Positions 33,482 through 41,410 of a DNA stretch of 49,667 nucleotides are shown one piece after another (within the stretch, counting starts at the first letter, position 1; each line of letters starts with the position of its first letter). Under the pieces are notes generated by a model. It was not told the DNA's origin. It saw only the letters and a program-made list of their open reading frames with translations, and did no database searches. Source of the stretch: Pseudomonas sp. UFMG81. GTDB lineage: Bacteria; Pseudomonadota; Gammaproteobacteria; Pseudomonadales; Pseudomonadaceae. Location of the stretch: contig NZ_JACAFQ010000038.1 in the NCBI RefSeq assembly GCF_015354575.1, forward strand, positions 1 through 49,667, given 5' to 3'. Both the position numbers and the translations under genes were made by a program.

Positions 33482-35428
33482 TCAGGTACGGAACCTGCGC
33501 ACCAGCGTATCCAGCTCGTTGGACAGCCCGGCCAGGCTTTCGGAGTCCTGGCGCGCGGCCTGGGCCAGTTCGGCCACCAGTTGCGCGTCACCATGGATCT
33601 GGCTGATGTGCCGGTTGATGTCCTCGGCCACCTGGTGCTGCTCTTCGGCGGCAGTGGCGATCTGGGTGTTCATGTCGCGGATGACATCCACCGACTCGCG
33701 GATCTGGCCGAAACTGTCGCGGGCCAGGCCGATGCGGCTGACCGACTGCTGCGACACTTCGATGCTGGCGTGCATCTGCTGCGCCACCTCGGCGGTACGG
33801 CTGGCCAGGTTGCCCAGCAGGCCGTCGATCTCGGCGGTGGAGTCGGCGGTGCGCTTGGCCAGCGCGCGCACTTCGTCGGCGACCACGGCGAACCCGCGGC
33901 CCTGCTCGCCGGCGCGGGCGGCCTCGATGGCGGCGTTGAGCGCCAGCAGGTTGGTCTGCTCGGCGATCGAACGGATGGTGCCGAGGATCGACTGGATGGC
34001 GTTGCTGTCGCGCTCCAGTTGCTGGATCGACTGCGCCGACTGCTCGATCTCCTGGCTCAGGCGGTCGACGCTTTGCACCGCCGCGTCGATTTGCTGTTGG
34101 CCTTCGCGGGCCTGCTGCTGGCCGCTGTCGGCGGACATCGCCGCCTGGCTGCAGGAGCGCGCGACTTCGTTGGCGGTGGCGACCATTTCGTGGAAGGCGG
34201 TCGACACCATGTCCACCGCTTCACGCTGGCGCCCGGCGGCTTCAGCCATGTCGCCGGAGACCCGGGTCGAGCTGCTGGAGGTGCTGAGGATCTTGTTGGC
34301 CGCCGCGCCAATGTGCTGGATCAGGCTGCGAATGGCGCCCAGGAACTGGTTGAACCAGCTGGCCAGCTGCGCGGTTTCGTCGCGCCCGCGGATTTCCAGG
34401 TTGCGGGTCAGGTCGCCTTCGCCCTGGGCGATGTCTTCCAGGCCGTTGGTGACGCTGTTGATCGGGCGCACGATGAGCTTGGCGAAGGCGGTGCCCACCG
34501 CGGCGAACACGGCGGCGAGGATCAGCGCCACGGCGCCGATCAGCCAGGTGAGGCGGGTGGTGGTCTGCATCACTTCGTCGTGCTGGATCAGGCCGATGAA
34601 GGTCCAGCCCAGTTGCTCGTCGGGGTAGATGTTGGCCATGTAGCGCTCGCCGTTGATCTGGACTTCGACCAGGCCCTTGCCGGCCTTGGCCAGCTCGGCA
34701 TAGCCGTCGCCGAAGCTGGCGAGCTGCTTGAAGTTGTGGCTGGCGTCGCGGGGGTCGACCATGACGTTGCCGTTGTTCTCCATCAGGATCAGGTAGCCGC
34801 TTTCGCCCAGCTTGATCTGCTTGACGATCTCGGTCAGGCCCTTGAGCGACACGTCGATGTTGACCACGCCGCCCGGGCTGCCCAACTGGTTGGCCACGGC
34901 GCGCACGGTGCTGACCAGCACCGCGTCGTCACCGGCCCAGTAGTAGGGGGCGGTGCGCAGGGTCTTGTTGGGGTTGGCCATGGCGGCCTGGTACCAGGGG
35001 CGGGTGCGCGGGTCGTAGTTGGCCATCTTCGGGTCGCCCGGCCAGAACGCGTAGCCGCCGTCCTTCAGGCCATAGGAGACGTAGGCGTAGTCCGGGTGGC
35101 TCTGGGCCAGGCGGCTGAACAGGTCGAACAGGGCCTTGTCCTGCTCGCCGGGGGCGATGCTGGCGGCGTCGGCGCTGATGTGCTTTTTCACGTTGTCGGC
35201 GCTGGCGGCCACCAGCGGCTGCGCGGCGAGGTAGTCGACGTTCTGGGTGATGCCCTGGAAGAACAGGTTCATCGCGTTGCCGACCTGGCGGATCTCGCGG
35301 CTGCTGTTGTCGAGGAAATCGTCGCGGGCTTCGCCACGCAGGTTGACCACCACCAGGGTGGCGACGATGACGATGGGCAGCCCGGCGATGACGGCGAAGG
35401 CCCAGGTGAGTTTTTGCTTGATGTTCAT
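33482..35428 (-). CDS. Methyl-accepting chemotaxis receptor with dCache_1 amino-acid-type ligand domain
   Basis: The product has 648 residues. A membrane helix at about 7-29 and another at about 290-312 enclose a periplasmic dCache domain. The HAMP domain is at about 313-365 and a signalling domain ends with RFRT, with the conserved hairpin tip (RSIAEQTNLLALNAAIEAAR). The ligand pocket shows the amino-acid-sensor pattern known from PctA: Tyr138, Arg143, Trp145 and Tyr146 in YDPRTRPWY, Tyr162/163 in APYYWA and Asp192 in VNIDVS. The receptor should therefore bind amino acids or a close derivative and steer swimming through CheA. No terminal CheR-docking pentapeptide is present. It has a FliA-like promoter. 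Confidence 0.95.
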   Translation of the reverse strand: MNIKQKLTWAFAVIAGLPIVIVATLVVVNLRGEARDDFLDNSSREIRQVGNAMNLFFQGITQNVDYLAAQPLVAASADNVKKHISADAASIAPGEQDKALFDLFSRLAQSHPDYAYVSYGLKDGGYAFWPGDPKMANYDPRTRPWYQAAMANPNKTLRTAPYYWAGDDAVLVSTVRAVANQLGSPGGVVNIDVSLKGLTEIVKQIKLGESGYLILMENNGNVMVDPRDASHNFKQLASFGDGYAELAKAGKGLVEVQINGERYMANIYPDEQLGWTFIGLIQHDEVMQTTTRLTWLIGAVALILAAVFAAVGTAFAKLIVRPINSVTNGLEDIAQGEGDLTRNLEIRGRDETAQLASWFNQFLGAIRSLIQHIGAAANKILSTSSSSTRVSGDMAEAAGRQREAVDMVSTAFHEMVATANEVARSCSQAAMSADSGQQQAREGQQQIDAAVQSVDRLSQEIEQSAQSIQQLERDSNAIQSILGTIRSIAEQTNLLALNAAIEAARAGEQGRGFAVVADEVRALAKRTADSTAEIDGLLGNLASRTAEVAQQMHASIEVSQQSVSRIGLARDSFGQIRESVDVIRDMNTQIATAAEEQHQVAEDINRHISQIHGDAQLVAELAQAARQDSESLAGLSNELDTLVRRFRT

Positions 35429-35477
35429 CCACGCTCCCGGAGTTGTTTTTTTCGAGACATGAGGCAGGTACTCAGGC

Positions 35478-35502
35478 CATCGGCAGCGTCTGGGTTTCTT
35501 GA
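35478..35502 (-). promoter_or_regulatory. Sigma-28 (FliA)-type promoter for the chemoreceptor gene
   Basis: On the minus strand the sequence reads TCAAG, 13 bases, GCCGATG. The Pseudomonas FliA consensus is TCAAG-t-N12-GCCGATA, so only the last base differs. It ends 50 bases upstream of the chemoreceptor ATG, the right distance and orientation, and chemoreceptors are classic FliA targets. Confidence 0.75.
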
Positions 35503-35589
35503 AGGGAAATGCCCGTATTTATTGGACGAAAGGTGCTTTTGAGGGGGATTCGGTCGGGGTAAGGCTAATATGGCATACCAAGTTTTTTT

Positions 35590-35720
35590 GTAGGAGCCGG
35601 CTTGCCGGCGAACACCGGCAGAGCCGGTGCCTGGCAACGCGTGGTTTTGTTCGCCGGCAAGTCGGCTCCTACGAAGCCAGGATCACGCTTTATCCGTAGG
35701 AGCCGGCCTTGCCGGCGAAT
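35590..35720. repeat. REP cluster of three units
   Basis: TGTAGGAGCCGGCTTGCCGG (35590 on) and its complement ending near 35672 form one inverted pair. A third single unit, CGTAGGAGCCGGCCTTGCCGG type, lies at about 35695-35720. It is in the gap after cueR and upstream of the chemoreceptor promoter. Confidence 0.85.
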
Positions 35721-35764
35721 GGGCCGGGACATGCAACACAGGAGGCATGATCCTACGGCAAAGG

Positions 35765-36169
35765 TCAGTGACAGCATCCGCTGCCATTGGCCAGGTCCTT
35801 GAGGATCGGGCAATCCGGCCGGTCGTCGCCCTGGCAGTGGGCGACCAGTTCGCCCAGGGTGTCGCGCAGGCTCACCAACTCTTCGATACGCCGGTTGAGG
35901 TCGTCGATGTGTTGCAGGGCCAGTGCTTTCACATCGGCACTGGCGCGCTGGCGGTCCTGCCACAGGGTCATCAGCTTGGCCACTTCCTCCAGCGAGAACC
36001 CCAGGTCCCGAGAGCGCTTGATGAACGCGAGGCTGTGCAGGTCGTCCTGCTGGTACAGCCGGTAGCCGCTGTCGCTGCGCTTGGCCGGGCGCAGCAGGCC
36101 GATGGACTCGTAGTAGCGGATCATCTTGGCGCTGAGCCCGCTGCGGCGGGCGGCCTGGCCGATGTTCAT
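35765..36169 (-). CDS. cueR: CueR, copper-responsive MerR-family activator
   Basis: The product has 134 residues. I chose the ATG at 36169 (MNIGQAARRSG), which overlaps the copA stop (ATGA). It has the MerR helix-turn-helix (residues 1-70, SAKMIRYYESIGLL). The metal loop contains Cys112 and Cys120 (CQGDDRPDC) at exactly the CueR spacing, with Ser77 in place of the cysteine used by divalent-metal MerR proteins; both point to monovalent ions, Cu(I), Ag(I) or Au(I). A C-terminal Cys-Cys-His tail is also typical of CueR. It would activate copA and copZ through the operators at 38600-38620 and 39097-39117. Confidence 0.95.
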   Translation of the reverse strand: MNIGQAARRSGLSAKMIRYYESIGLLRPAKRSDSGYRLYQQDDLHSLAFIKRSRDLGFSLEEVAKLMTLWQDRQRASADVKALALQHIDDLNRRIEELVSLRDTLGELVAHCQGDDRPDCPILKDLANGSGCCH

Positions 36170-38565
36170 GGGGCCTCCTGGTCGGTGCTGGTGGGTTTCC
36201 AGGTTTTCAGCCACAAAGCGTTGCTCACCACGCTGACGCTGGACAGGGCCATGGCGGCGCCGGCCAGCACCGGGTTGAGGTAGCCCAGGGCCGCCAGGGG
36301 GATGCCGACCAGGTTGTAGATGAAGGCCCAGAACAGGTTCTGGCGGATCTTCGCGTAGGTCTTGCGGCTGATCTCCAGCGCCGCTGGCACCAGCCTTGGG
36401 TCGCCGCGCATCAGGGTGATGCCGGCGGCCTGCATGGCCACGTCGGTGCCGCCGCCCATGGCAATGCCGATATCGGCGGCGGCCAGGGCCGGGGCGTCGT
36501 TGATGCCGTCGCCGACCATGGCCACCACGCCGTTCTGTTTCAATGCCGCGACGGTGGCGGCCTTGTCGGCGGGCAGCACTTCGGCGTGGACGTCGTCGAT
36601 ACCCAGGGCATCGGCCACCACCTTGGCGCTGCCGCGGTTGTCGCCGGTCAGCAGGTGGCTGCTGATGCCGCGGACATGCAGGGCGTCGATGGCACTGGCG
36701 GCGCCGGGTTTGAGGCTGTCACCGAAGGCGAACAAGCCGAGCACGCGGGGCTGGTTGCCACGCTCGATCAGCCAGGACAGCGTGCGGCCTTCGGCTTCCC
36801 AGGCGTGGGCCGCGTCGGCCAGCTTGCCCGGTTGCAGGCCGCTTTCATCGAGCAGGCGGCGGTTGCCCAGGGCCAGCTCGCGATGCTCCACCTGCCCGGC
36901 GATGCCGCGCCCAGTCAGTGACTGGCTGGTGGTTACTGAAGGGACCTCCAGGCCTTGTTCTTTGCAGGCGTCGAGCACCGCCTTGGCCAGCGGGTGCTCG
37001 CTGCCGCGTTGCAGGGCGCCGGCCAGGCGCAGCAGTTCGCCGCTGTCGCCGGTCGCGGACTGGCTGTGGACGATGCGCGGGCTGCCCGAGGTGAGGGTGC
37101 CGGTCTTGTCGAACACCACGCGGTTTACGGCGTGGGCGCGCTCCAGCGCTTCGGCGTCCTTGATCAGGATGCCGTGGCGGGCGGCGACGCCGGTGCCGGC
37201 CATGATTGCGGCGGGGGTGGCCAGGCCCAGGGCACAGGGGCAAGCGATCACCAGCACGGCGACGGCATTGATCAGCGCGGTTTCCAACGGCGCGCCTGCC
37301 AGCCACCAGCCGACCAGGGTGATCAATGCCAGCACCAGCACCGCCGGAACGAACACCTGGCTGACCCGGTCGACCAGTTTCTGGATGGGGGCCTTGGCCG
37401 CCTGGGCATCCTCGACCAGGCGAATGATCCGCGCCAGGACGGTTTCGGTACCCAGCGCCTGGGTTTGCACCAGCAACCGACCCTCGCCATTGATTGCGCC
37501 GCCGGTGACGCTGTCGCCGGGCTGTTTTGGTACGGGCAGGCTCTCACCGCTGATCAATGCTTCGTCTGCGTGGCTGCTGCCTTCGATGACTTGGCCATCC
37601 ACCGGAAAGCGCTCGCCGGGCTTGACCAGTACCAGGTCGCCCAGGCGCAGTTGGCTGATCGCCACGTCCTGTTCCTGGCCATCGACCACCCGCATGGCGC
37701 GCTCCGGGCGCAGGGCCTCGAGCGCGCGAATGGCGCTGGCGGTCTGGCGCTTGGCGCGGCTTTCGAGGTACTTGCCGAGCAACACCAGGGCGATCACCAC
37801 CGCCGAAGCCTCGAAATACAGATGCGGCTCCATGCCCGTATGGGCGTTGGCCCATTGATAAAGGCTCAGGCCGTAACCGGCACTGGTGCCCAGGGCGACC
37901 AGCAGATCCATGTTGCCGGCACCGGCGCGCACGGCCTTCCAGGCGGCGACATAGAAGCGTGCGCCGAGGATGAACTGCACCGGGGTGGCGAGCAGGAACT
38001 GCGCCCAGGCCGGCAGCATCCAGTGCAGGCCGAACGGTTGCACCAGCATCGGCAGCACCAGGGGCAATGCCAGCAGCAGAGCCGCGCCGACTGCCAGCCG
38101 CTCATTGCGCAAGCGACGTTGCGCCTGGTGCAGGTCGTCATCGTGGGTGCGCGGCAGGCTGGCGCTGTAGCCGGCCTTGTCGACGGCGGCGATCAGCAGG
38201 CTGTCATCGACTGCTTGCAGCACTTCGAGATGGGCGCGTTCACTGGCGAGGTTGACACTGACCTGCTCGACGCCCGGCACTTTGCCGAGGGCGCGTTCGA
38301 CGCGACCGGCGCAGCTGGCGCAGGTCATGCCGTCGATCTTGAGTTCGAGGGTGCGGGTGGGGACGCTGTAGCCGGCATCGCGCACGGCATCGACCAGTGC
38401 TGGCAGGCTGTCGGCCGGGGCCTGGACCCGGGCTTGTTCGGTGGCGAGGTTGACGCTGACGTGCTGGGTGCCGGAAACCTTGCGCAGGGCGCGCTCGACC
38501 CGACCTGCGCAACTGGCGCAGGTCATGCCGGCGATCGGCAGGTCGAAGGTGGTGGATGCGGGCAT
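36166..38565 (-). CDS. copA: Copper-exporting P1B-type ATPase CopA
   Basis: The product has 799 residues. Two N-terminal heavy-metal-associated domains each carry GMTCASC (Cys16/19 and Cys82/85). Eight membrane helices are expected. The ion pathway has the CPC motif (442-444, IACPCALGLATPAA); the phosphorylated Asp486 lies in DKTGT and GDGINDAPAL is the hinge motif. The enzyme exports Cu(I) from cytoplasm to periplasm. It is translationally coupled to cueR downstream and has its own CueR-type operator 35 bases upstream. Confidence 0.97.
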   Translation of the reverse strand: MPASTTFDLPIAGMTCASCAGRVERALRKVSGTQHVSVNLATEQARVQAPADSLPALVDAVRDAGYSVPTRTLELKIDGMTCASCAGRVERALGKVPGVEQVSVNLASERAHLEVLQAVDDSLLIAAVDKAGYSASLPRTHDDDLHQAQRRLRNERLAVGAALLLALPLVLPMLVQPFGLHWMLPAWAQFLLATPVQFILGARFYVAAWKAVRAGAGNMDLLVALGTSAGYGLSLYQWANAHTGMEPHLYFEASAVVIALVLLGKYLESRAKRQTASAIRALEALRPERAMRVVDGQEQDVAISQLRLGDLVLVKPGERFPVDGQVIEGSSHADEALISGESLPVPKQPGDSVTGGAINGEGRLLVQTQALGTETVLARIIRLVEDAQAAKAPIQKLVDRVSQVFVPAVLVLALITLVGWWLAGAPLETALINAVAVLVIACPCALGLATPAAIMAGTGVAARHGILIKDAEALERAHAVNRVVFDKTGTLTSGSPRIVHSQSATGDSGELLRLAGALQRGSEHPLAKAVLDACKEQGLEVPSVTTSQSLTGRGIAGQVEHRELALGNRRLLDESGLQPGKLADAAHAWEAEGRTLSWLIERGNQPRVLGLFAFGDSLKPGAASAIDALHVRGISSHLLTGDNRGSAKVVADALGIDDVHAEVLPADKAATVAALKQNGVVAMVGDGINDAPALAAADIGIAMGGGTDVAMQAAGITLMRGDPRLVPAALEISRKTYAKIRQNLFWAFIYNLVGIPLAALGYLNPVLAGAAMALSSVSVVSNALWLKTWKPTSTDQEAP

Positions 38566-38599
38566 GGCTGATTCCTCCGTGGACGTGCCAGCAGCATCA

Positions 38600-38620
38600 A
38601 CCTTGCCATGCGGTCAAGGT
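38600..38620 (-). promoter_or_regulatory. CueR-type operator/promoter of copA
   Basis: A 21-base dyad, ACCTTG-N9-CAAGGT on the minus strand, has perfect 6-base arms and is the MerR/CueR operator design. TTGACC just upstream (38621-38624 and into the dyad) serves as -35, with an expanded spacer of 18-19 bases to a TGATGC/GATGCT -10. It ends 35 bases before the copA ATG, and abuts the stop codon of the upstream small gene. Confidence 0.8.
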
Positions 38621-39006
38621 CAATAGCCCAGGCCGGCTCGCTTGAGCACCAGGCCATTGTGCCCCATGGCAATGCGGTATTTGTTGATCTGGCCCGCCTG
38701 CAACGTCAGGCGTGTGCTGCGTTGGTCCTCGACACCCGGCGCGCAGCCCGGCACCTGGCCCGGCAGCAGGCGCAGGCGCACGTCCACTGGGCCGGGCGGC
38801 AGGTTGAAGGAGGTCGCCTGTTCCTGGAACAGGCGGCCGGACAACTGGTCGTTGAGGTAGATGCCGATTTCGCAGCTGGTGGCCACTTCCAGGCGTTCCC
38901 GGGAAATGATCAGCACGCTGTAGTCCGAGTTGCCCTCGGCGCTGGCCGGTGGCACCACGGCCAGGGCACCGAGCAATCCGGCGAGGGTCAATGCGGTCCT
39001 GATCAT
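38620..39006 (-). CDS. Small secreted protein of the copper module, function unknown
   Basis: The product has 128 residues. I chose the ATG at 39006, preceded by AGGAG. The signal peptide (MIRTALTLAGLLGALAVVPP, then ASA) gives a mature protein of about 103 residues starting EGNSDYSVLI. It has two cysteines (ATSCEIGIYLND and VPGCAPGVED) that could form a disulfide, and a C-terminal segment GQINKYRIAMGHNGLVLKRA. I do not recognise a domain, and there is no Met/His-rich copper site. It lies directly upstream of copA on the same strand and opposite copZ, so a periplasmic role linked to copper stress is plausible but inferred. Confidence 0.82.
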   Translation of the reverse strand: MIRTALTLAGLLGALAVVPPASAEGNSDYSVLIISRERLEVATSCEIGIYLNDQLSGRLFQEQATSFNLPPGPVDVRLRLLPGQVPGCAPGVEDQRSTRLTLQAGQINKYRIAMGHNGLVLKRAGLGY

Positions 39007-39093
39007 GAACAATCTCCTGCTTGGCATAAACGTCAAAGGCGCAGCTTGGCCGAGCCGAGCGCGGATTTCCAGCCCGGCCGTTTAACGCAGAAC

Positions 39094-39124
39094 TTGACCT
39101 TGCCCCGATGGCAAGGAAGAGACT
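39094..39124 (+). promoter_or_regulatory. CueR-type operator/promoter of copZ
   Basis: The operator 39097-39117 contains CCTTGCC-N5-GGCAAGG, a perfect 7-base dyad. The -35 TTGACC (39094-39099) overlaps its left arm and a poor -10 (GAGACT, 39119-39124) follows after 19 bases, the stretched spacing that CueR corrects by twisting DNA. It lies 28 bases before the copZ ATG. It is the best operator in the module. Confidence 0.85.
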
Positions 39125-39152
39125 GGGCAAAACCCACAAGGAGGCAACCTCG

Positions 39153-39350
39153 ATGCAAGTGTTCAACGTACAAGGCATGACCTGTGGCCATTGTGTGAAG
39201 GGCGTGACCCGGGCGGTGCAGGAGCAGGATGCGCAGGCGCGGGTGGAAGTCGACCTGGCAGGCAGGCAGGTGCGGGTGGAAAGTTCGCTGGGCGCCGAAC
39301 AGATCCTGGCGGCGATTCGAGAGGAGGGGTACCAGGCCGAAGTGGCCTGA
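39153..39350 (+). CDS. copZ: Copper chaperone CopZ (HMA domain)
   Basis: The product has 65 residues. The ATG at 39153 follows AAGGAGG. It is a single HMA domain with MTCGHC (metal ligands Cys11 and Cys14) and the family end EEGYQAEV. It carries Cu(I) in the cytoplasm to CopA or CueR. It is transcribed divergently from the copA unit, with its own CueR-type promoter. Confidence 0.94.
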   Translation: MQVFNVQGMTCGHCVKGVTRAVQEQDAQARVEVDLAGRQVRVESSLGAEQILAAIREEGYQAEVA

Positions 39351-39419
39351 TGCACATCTTCCGGACTGCAATCCCACTCAGTGGCAGCGGGCTGCACGTA
39401 ACCGATTGTTTTTAAGGCA

Positions 39420-39450
39420 CCTGTGGGAGCGGCTGAAGCCGCTCCACAGG
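39420..39450. terminator. Perfect hairpin downstream of copZ
   Basis: CCTGTGGAGCGGC-type arms (CTGTGGGAGCGGC and GCCGCTCCACAG, one bulge) pair around TGAA. There is no T-run, so it is either a weak terminator or a short REP unit. It lies 70 bases after the copZ stop and 146 before the Bcr/CflA gene. The rest of 39351-39595 holds nothing I can name. Confidence 0.6.
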
Positions 39451-39595
39451 GTTCGCGGTACGCTGGGGCATCCTTGCTCCTGCGCGAAAGCACAACCCTC
39501 GCCTAGGCGTGGTGGAATTATTACAAAGCTTTTCATCGCCTGAACGGTCCATGCAGGTAGACTGACGCACTTGCTTAGCCTGCTATGGATTCTTC

Positions 39596-40777
39596 ATGAA
39601 CCTGCGAACCCTGCTGATCCTCGGCGCCTTGAGTGCGTTCGGGCCATTGGCGATCGACTTCTACCTGCCCGCCTTCCCAGCCATGGCGCACGCATTCGCC
39701 ACCGACGAGCAGCACGTGCAGACCACGCTGGCCGCGTATTTCCTTGGCCTGTCCCTCGGCCAGCTGGCCTATGGGCCGGTGGCTGACCGCTTTGGCCGGC
39801 GCATTCCACTGTTGTTCGGCGTCGGGCTGTTCACCCTGGCCTCCCTGGCCTGCGCCTATGCGCCCAACCTCGACAGCCTGATCCTGGCCCGCTTCGTCCA
39901 GGCCCTCGGTGGCTGCGCCGGCATGGTGCTGTCGCGGGCGATCGTCAGCGACAAGTGCGACGCGGTGGCTTCGGCCAAGGTGTTCTCGCAACTGATGTTG
40001 GTAATGGGCCTGGCGCCGATCCTGGCGCCCATGCTCGGTGGTGTGCTGGTGAACGTGGCCGGTTGGCAGTCGATCTTCCTCGCCCTGAGCCTGTTCAGTG
40101 CCGCCTGCCTGGTGGCGGTGGGCCTGGGCCTGCCGGAGAGCCTGCCAGCGCACGTGCCGCGTCAGCCGCTTAACGGTGCCTTGCGCCAATACCTGCGCCT
40201 GCTAGGCGATCGGGTGTTCGTCGGCCATGCGCTGACCGGGGGTATCGCCATCGCCGGGATGTTCGCCTACATCGCCGGTTCGCCATTCGTGTTCATCAAG
40301 CTGTATGGCGTGCCGCCGGAACACTACGGCTGGCTGTTTGGCACCAATGCCGCCGGTTTTATCCTCATGGCCCAGGTCAATGCGCGGCTGCTGGCCAAGC
40401 GCGGCCCGGCGTTCCTGTTGGCGCGCGCGGTCTGGCTGTACCTGGCGGCGGCGTTGCTGCTGCTGGCGGTGGCGGCACTGCGCCCGGTGGCCTTGTGGCC
40501 GCTGCTGGTACCGCTGTTCGTGTGCATCGCCAGCCTGGGTTGCATCATCCCCAACGCTTCGGCCTGCGCGATGAGCGGCCAGGGTGCACGAGCCGGCAGC
40601 GCCTCGGCGTTGATGGGGTGCCTGCAGTTCAGCGTCGCCGCAGGGGCGGCGGCGCTGGTGGGGGTGCTGCATGACGGCAGCGCGGTGCCCATGGCGCTGG
40701 TGATCAGCCTGTGCGGAGCACTGGTGGTCAGTGTCGCACTGCTGACCCGGCGCTGGCAGGCCAACCGCCCTGCGTGA
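39596..40777 (+). CDS. Bcr/CflA family multidrug exporter (MFS)
   Basis: The product has 393 residues with twelve predicted helices. The N-terminal segment FGPLAIDFYLPAFPAMAHAF is typical of Bcr/CflA (DHA1) proteins. MFS motif A is present as GPVADRFGRRIPLL (about 60-73) and a motif C-like GLAPILAPMLGG near 138-149. It would expel antibiotics (bicyclomycin or chloramphenicol in named members) or metabolites; the substrate is unknown. The last 50 bases overlap a small gene on the other strand. Confidence 0.92.
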   Translation: MNLRTLLILGALSAFGPLAIDFYLPAFPAMAHAFATDEQHVQTTLAAYFLGLSLGQLAYGPVADRFGRRIPLLFGVGLFTLASLACAYAPNLDSLILARFVQALGGCAGMVLSRAIVSDKCDAVASAKVFSQLMLVMGLAPILAPMLGGVLVNVAGWQSIFLALSLFSAACLVAVGLGLPESLPAHVPRQPLNGALRQYLRLLGDRVFVGHALTGGIAIAGMFAYIAGSPFVFIKLYGVPPEHYGWLFGTNAAGFILMAQVNARLLAKRGPAFLLARAVWLYLAAALLLLAVAALRPVALWPLLVPLFVCIASLGCIIPNASACAMSGQGARAGSASALMGCLQFSVAAGAAALVGVLHDGSAVPMALVISLCGALVVSVALLTRRWQANRPA

Positions 40778-40925
40778 GCGGGTGAGGGGCGTTGAGGCGT
40801 GTTTCCAGCAGGGCGACGAAGGCCCGCGCCTCGCCCTCGCTGCGAAAACTCACCACATGCTGGTCGAGTTGGACCAGCCACGGGCAATTGGGGTTTCGGT
40901 TCGACGCACTGACGACAATCTTCAT
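40728..40925 (-). CDS. Small conserved-looking protein, overlapping the 3' end of the MFS gene
   Basis: The product has 65 residues. The ATG at 40925 is preceded by GGAGG at good spacing. MKIVVSASNRNPNCPWLVQL is followed by VVSFRSEGEARAFVALLETR and a Pro/Gly-rich tail. The middle reads like a small alpha/beta domain that could pack as beta-beta-alpha. I know no named family. The excellent ribosome-binding site and sensible composition support it, despite the 50-base convergent overlap with the exporter gene. Confidence 0.68.
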   Translation of the reverse strand: MKIVVSASNRNPNCPWLVQLDQHVVSFRSEGEARAFVALLETRLNAPHPLTQGGWPASAGSAVRH

Positions 40926-41410
40926 GGCGATCCACCTCCAGTGAGCGAGAGCCGATGAAGTGTAGCGCTGCCAGAAGCGCCCGGCATGACCGATATCTGA
41001 ACACTGACTGACGGTCATGGCGGGCTGAGGGCGGGAAGCTTTCTGGTTTGTCAGGTGCTATTGGCGTAGGGCGATGTGGGTATTGTCTGCGCCAGCCCCT
41101 CAGCCTTTCCGGCCATGCCCACGGCGCCAGCCATATCAAGGGCCCGGGCTGTTGCTGGGCACTTTTGCCAGCGCTGGTCGCGACCAGCCTGGCGCCGGGC
41201 AAGGCCACCGACGCGGGTGAGGCGTGAATTTCCTGTCGGCTTATACTGGCCCGCGGCAGCCAGTGCCAGCCAGCGATACTTCCCTGCCAGGAGGGCAACC
41301 GAGCGCTCAGGGAGTTGCAGGGGGATCGCATTCATCGTCATCGTTCATCGATGTCGGGATCTGGCCTGGCTCGCTCTGTTATCAGACGAGAAGATTCAGG
41401 GAGCTTCAGG
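40926..41410. other. 485-base gene-poor gap upstream of the ArsR gene
   Basis: I see no convincing gene here. Open frames exist (for example 41051-41341 on the minus strand) but lack a ribosome-binding site and have Arg/Ala/Pro-rich shadow composition. TATACT at 41242-41247 could be a -10 for the ArsR gene but has no matching -35. A short inverted repeat GCTGGTCGCGACCAGC (41172-41187) is present and could be a regulator site. Confidence 0.5.

Larger units (their letters stand above)
35429..35764. other. Intergenic region between chemoreceptor start and cueR stop
   Basis: This 336-base stretch holds no gene. It contains the FliA-type promoter for the chemoreceptor (35478-35502) and three REP units (35590-35720). 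I see nothing else that I can support. Confidence 0.7.

Noticed and set aside
33581..35542. A long open frame antisense to the chemoreceptor
   Set aside because: Val/Gly/Asp/His-rich antisense shadow without domains; the chemoreceptor on the other strand has complete motifs.
6474..39450. Recurring short palindromes as a possible CRISPR array or mobile element
   Set aside because: Units are scattered singly or in pairs between genes, with no regular spacers and no transposase next to them; they are REP elements.
41051..41341. A 96-residue frame on the minus strand before the ArsR gene
   Set aside because: No ribosome-binding site, shadow-like composition and no domain; I treat the stretch as non-coding.
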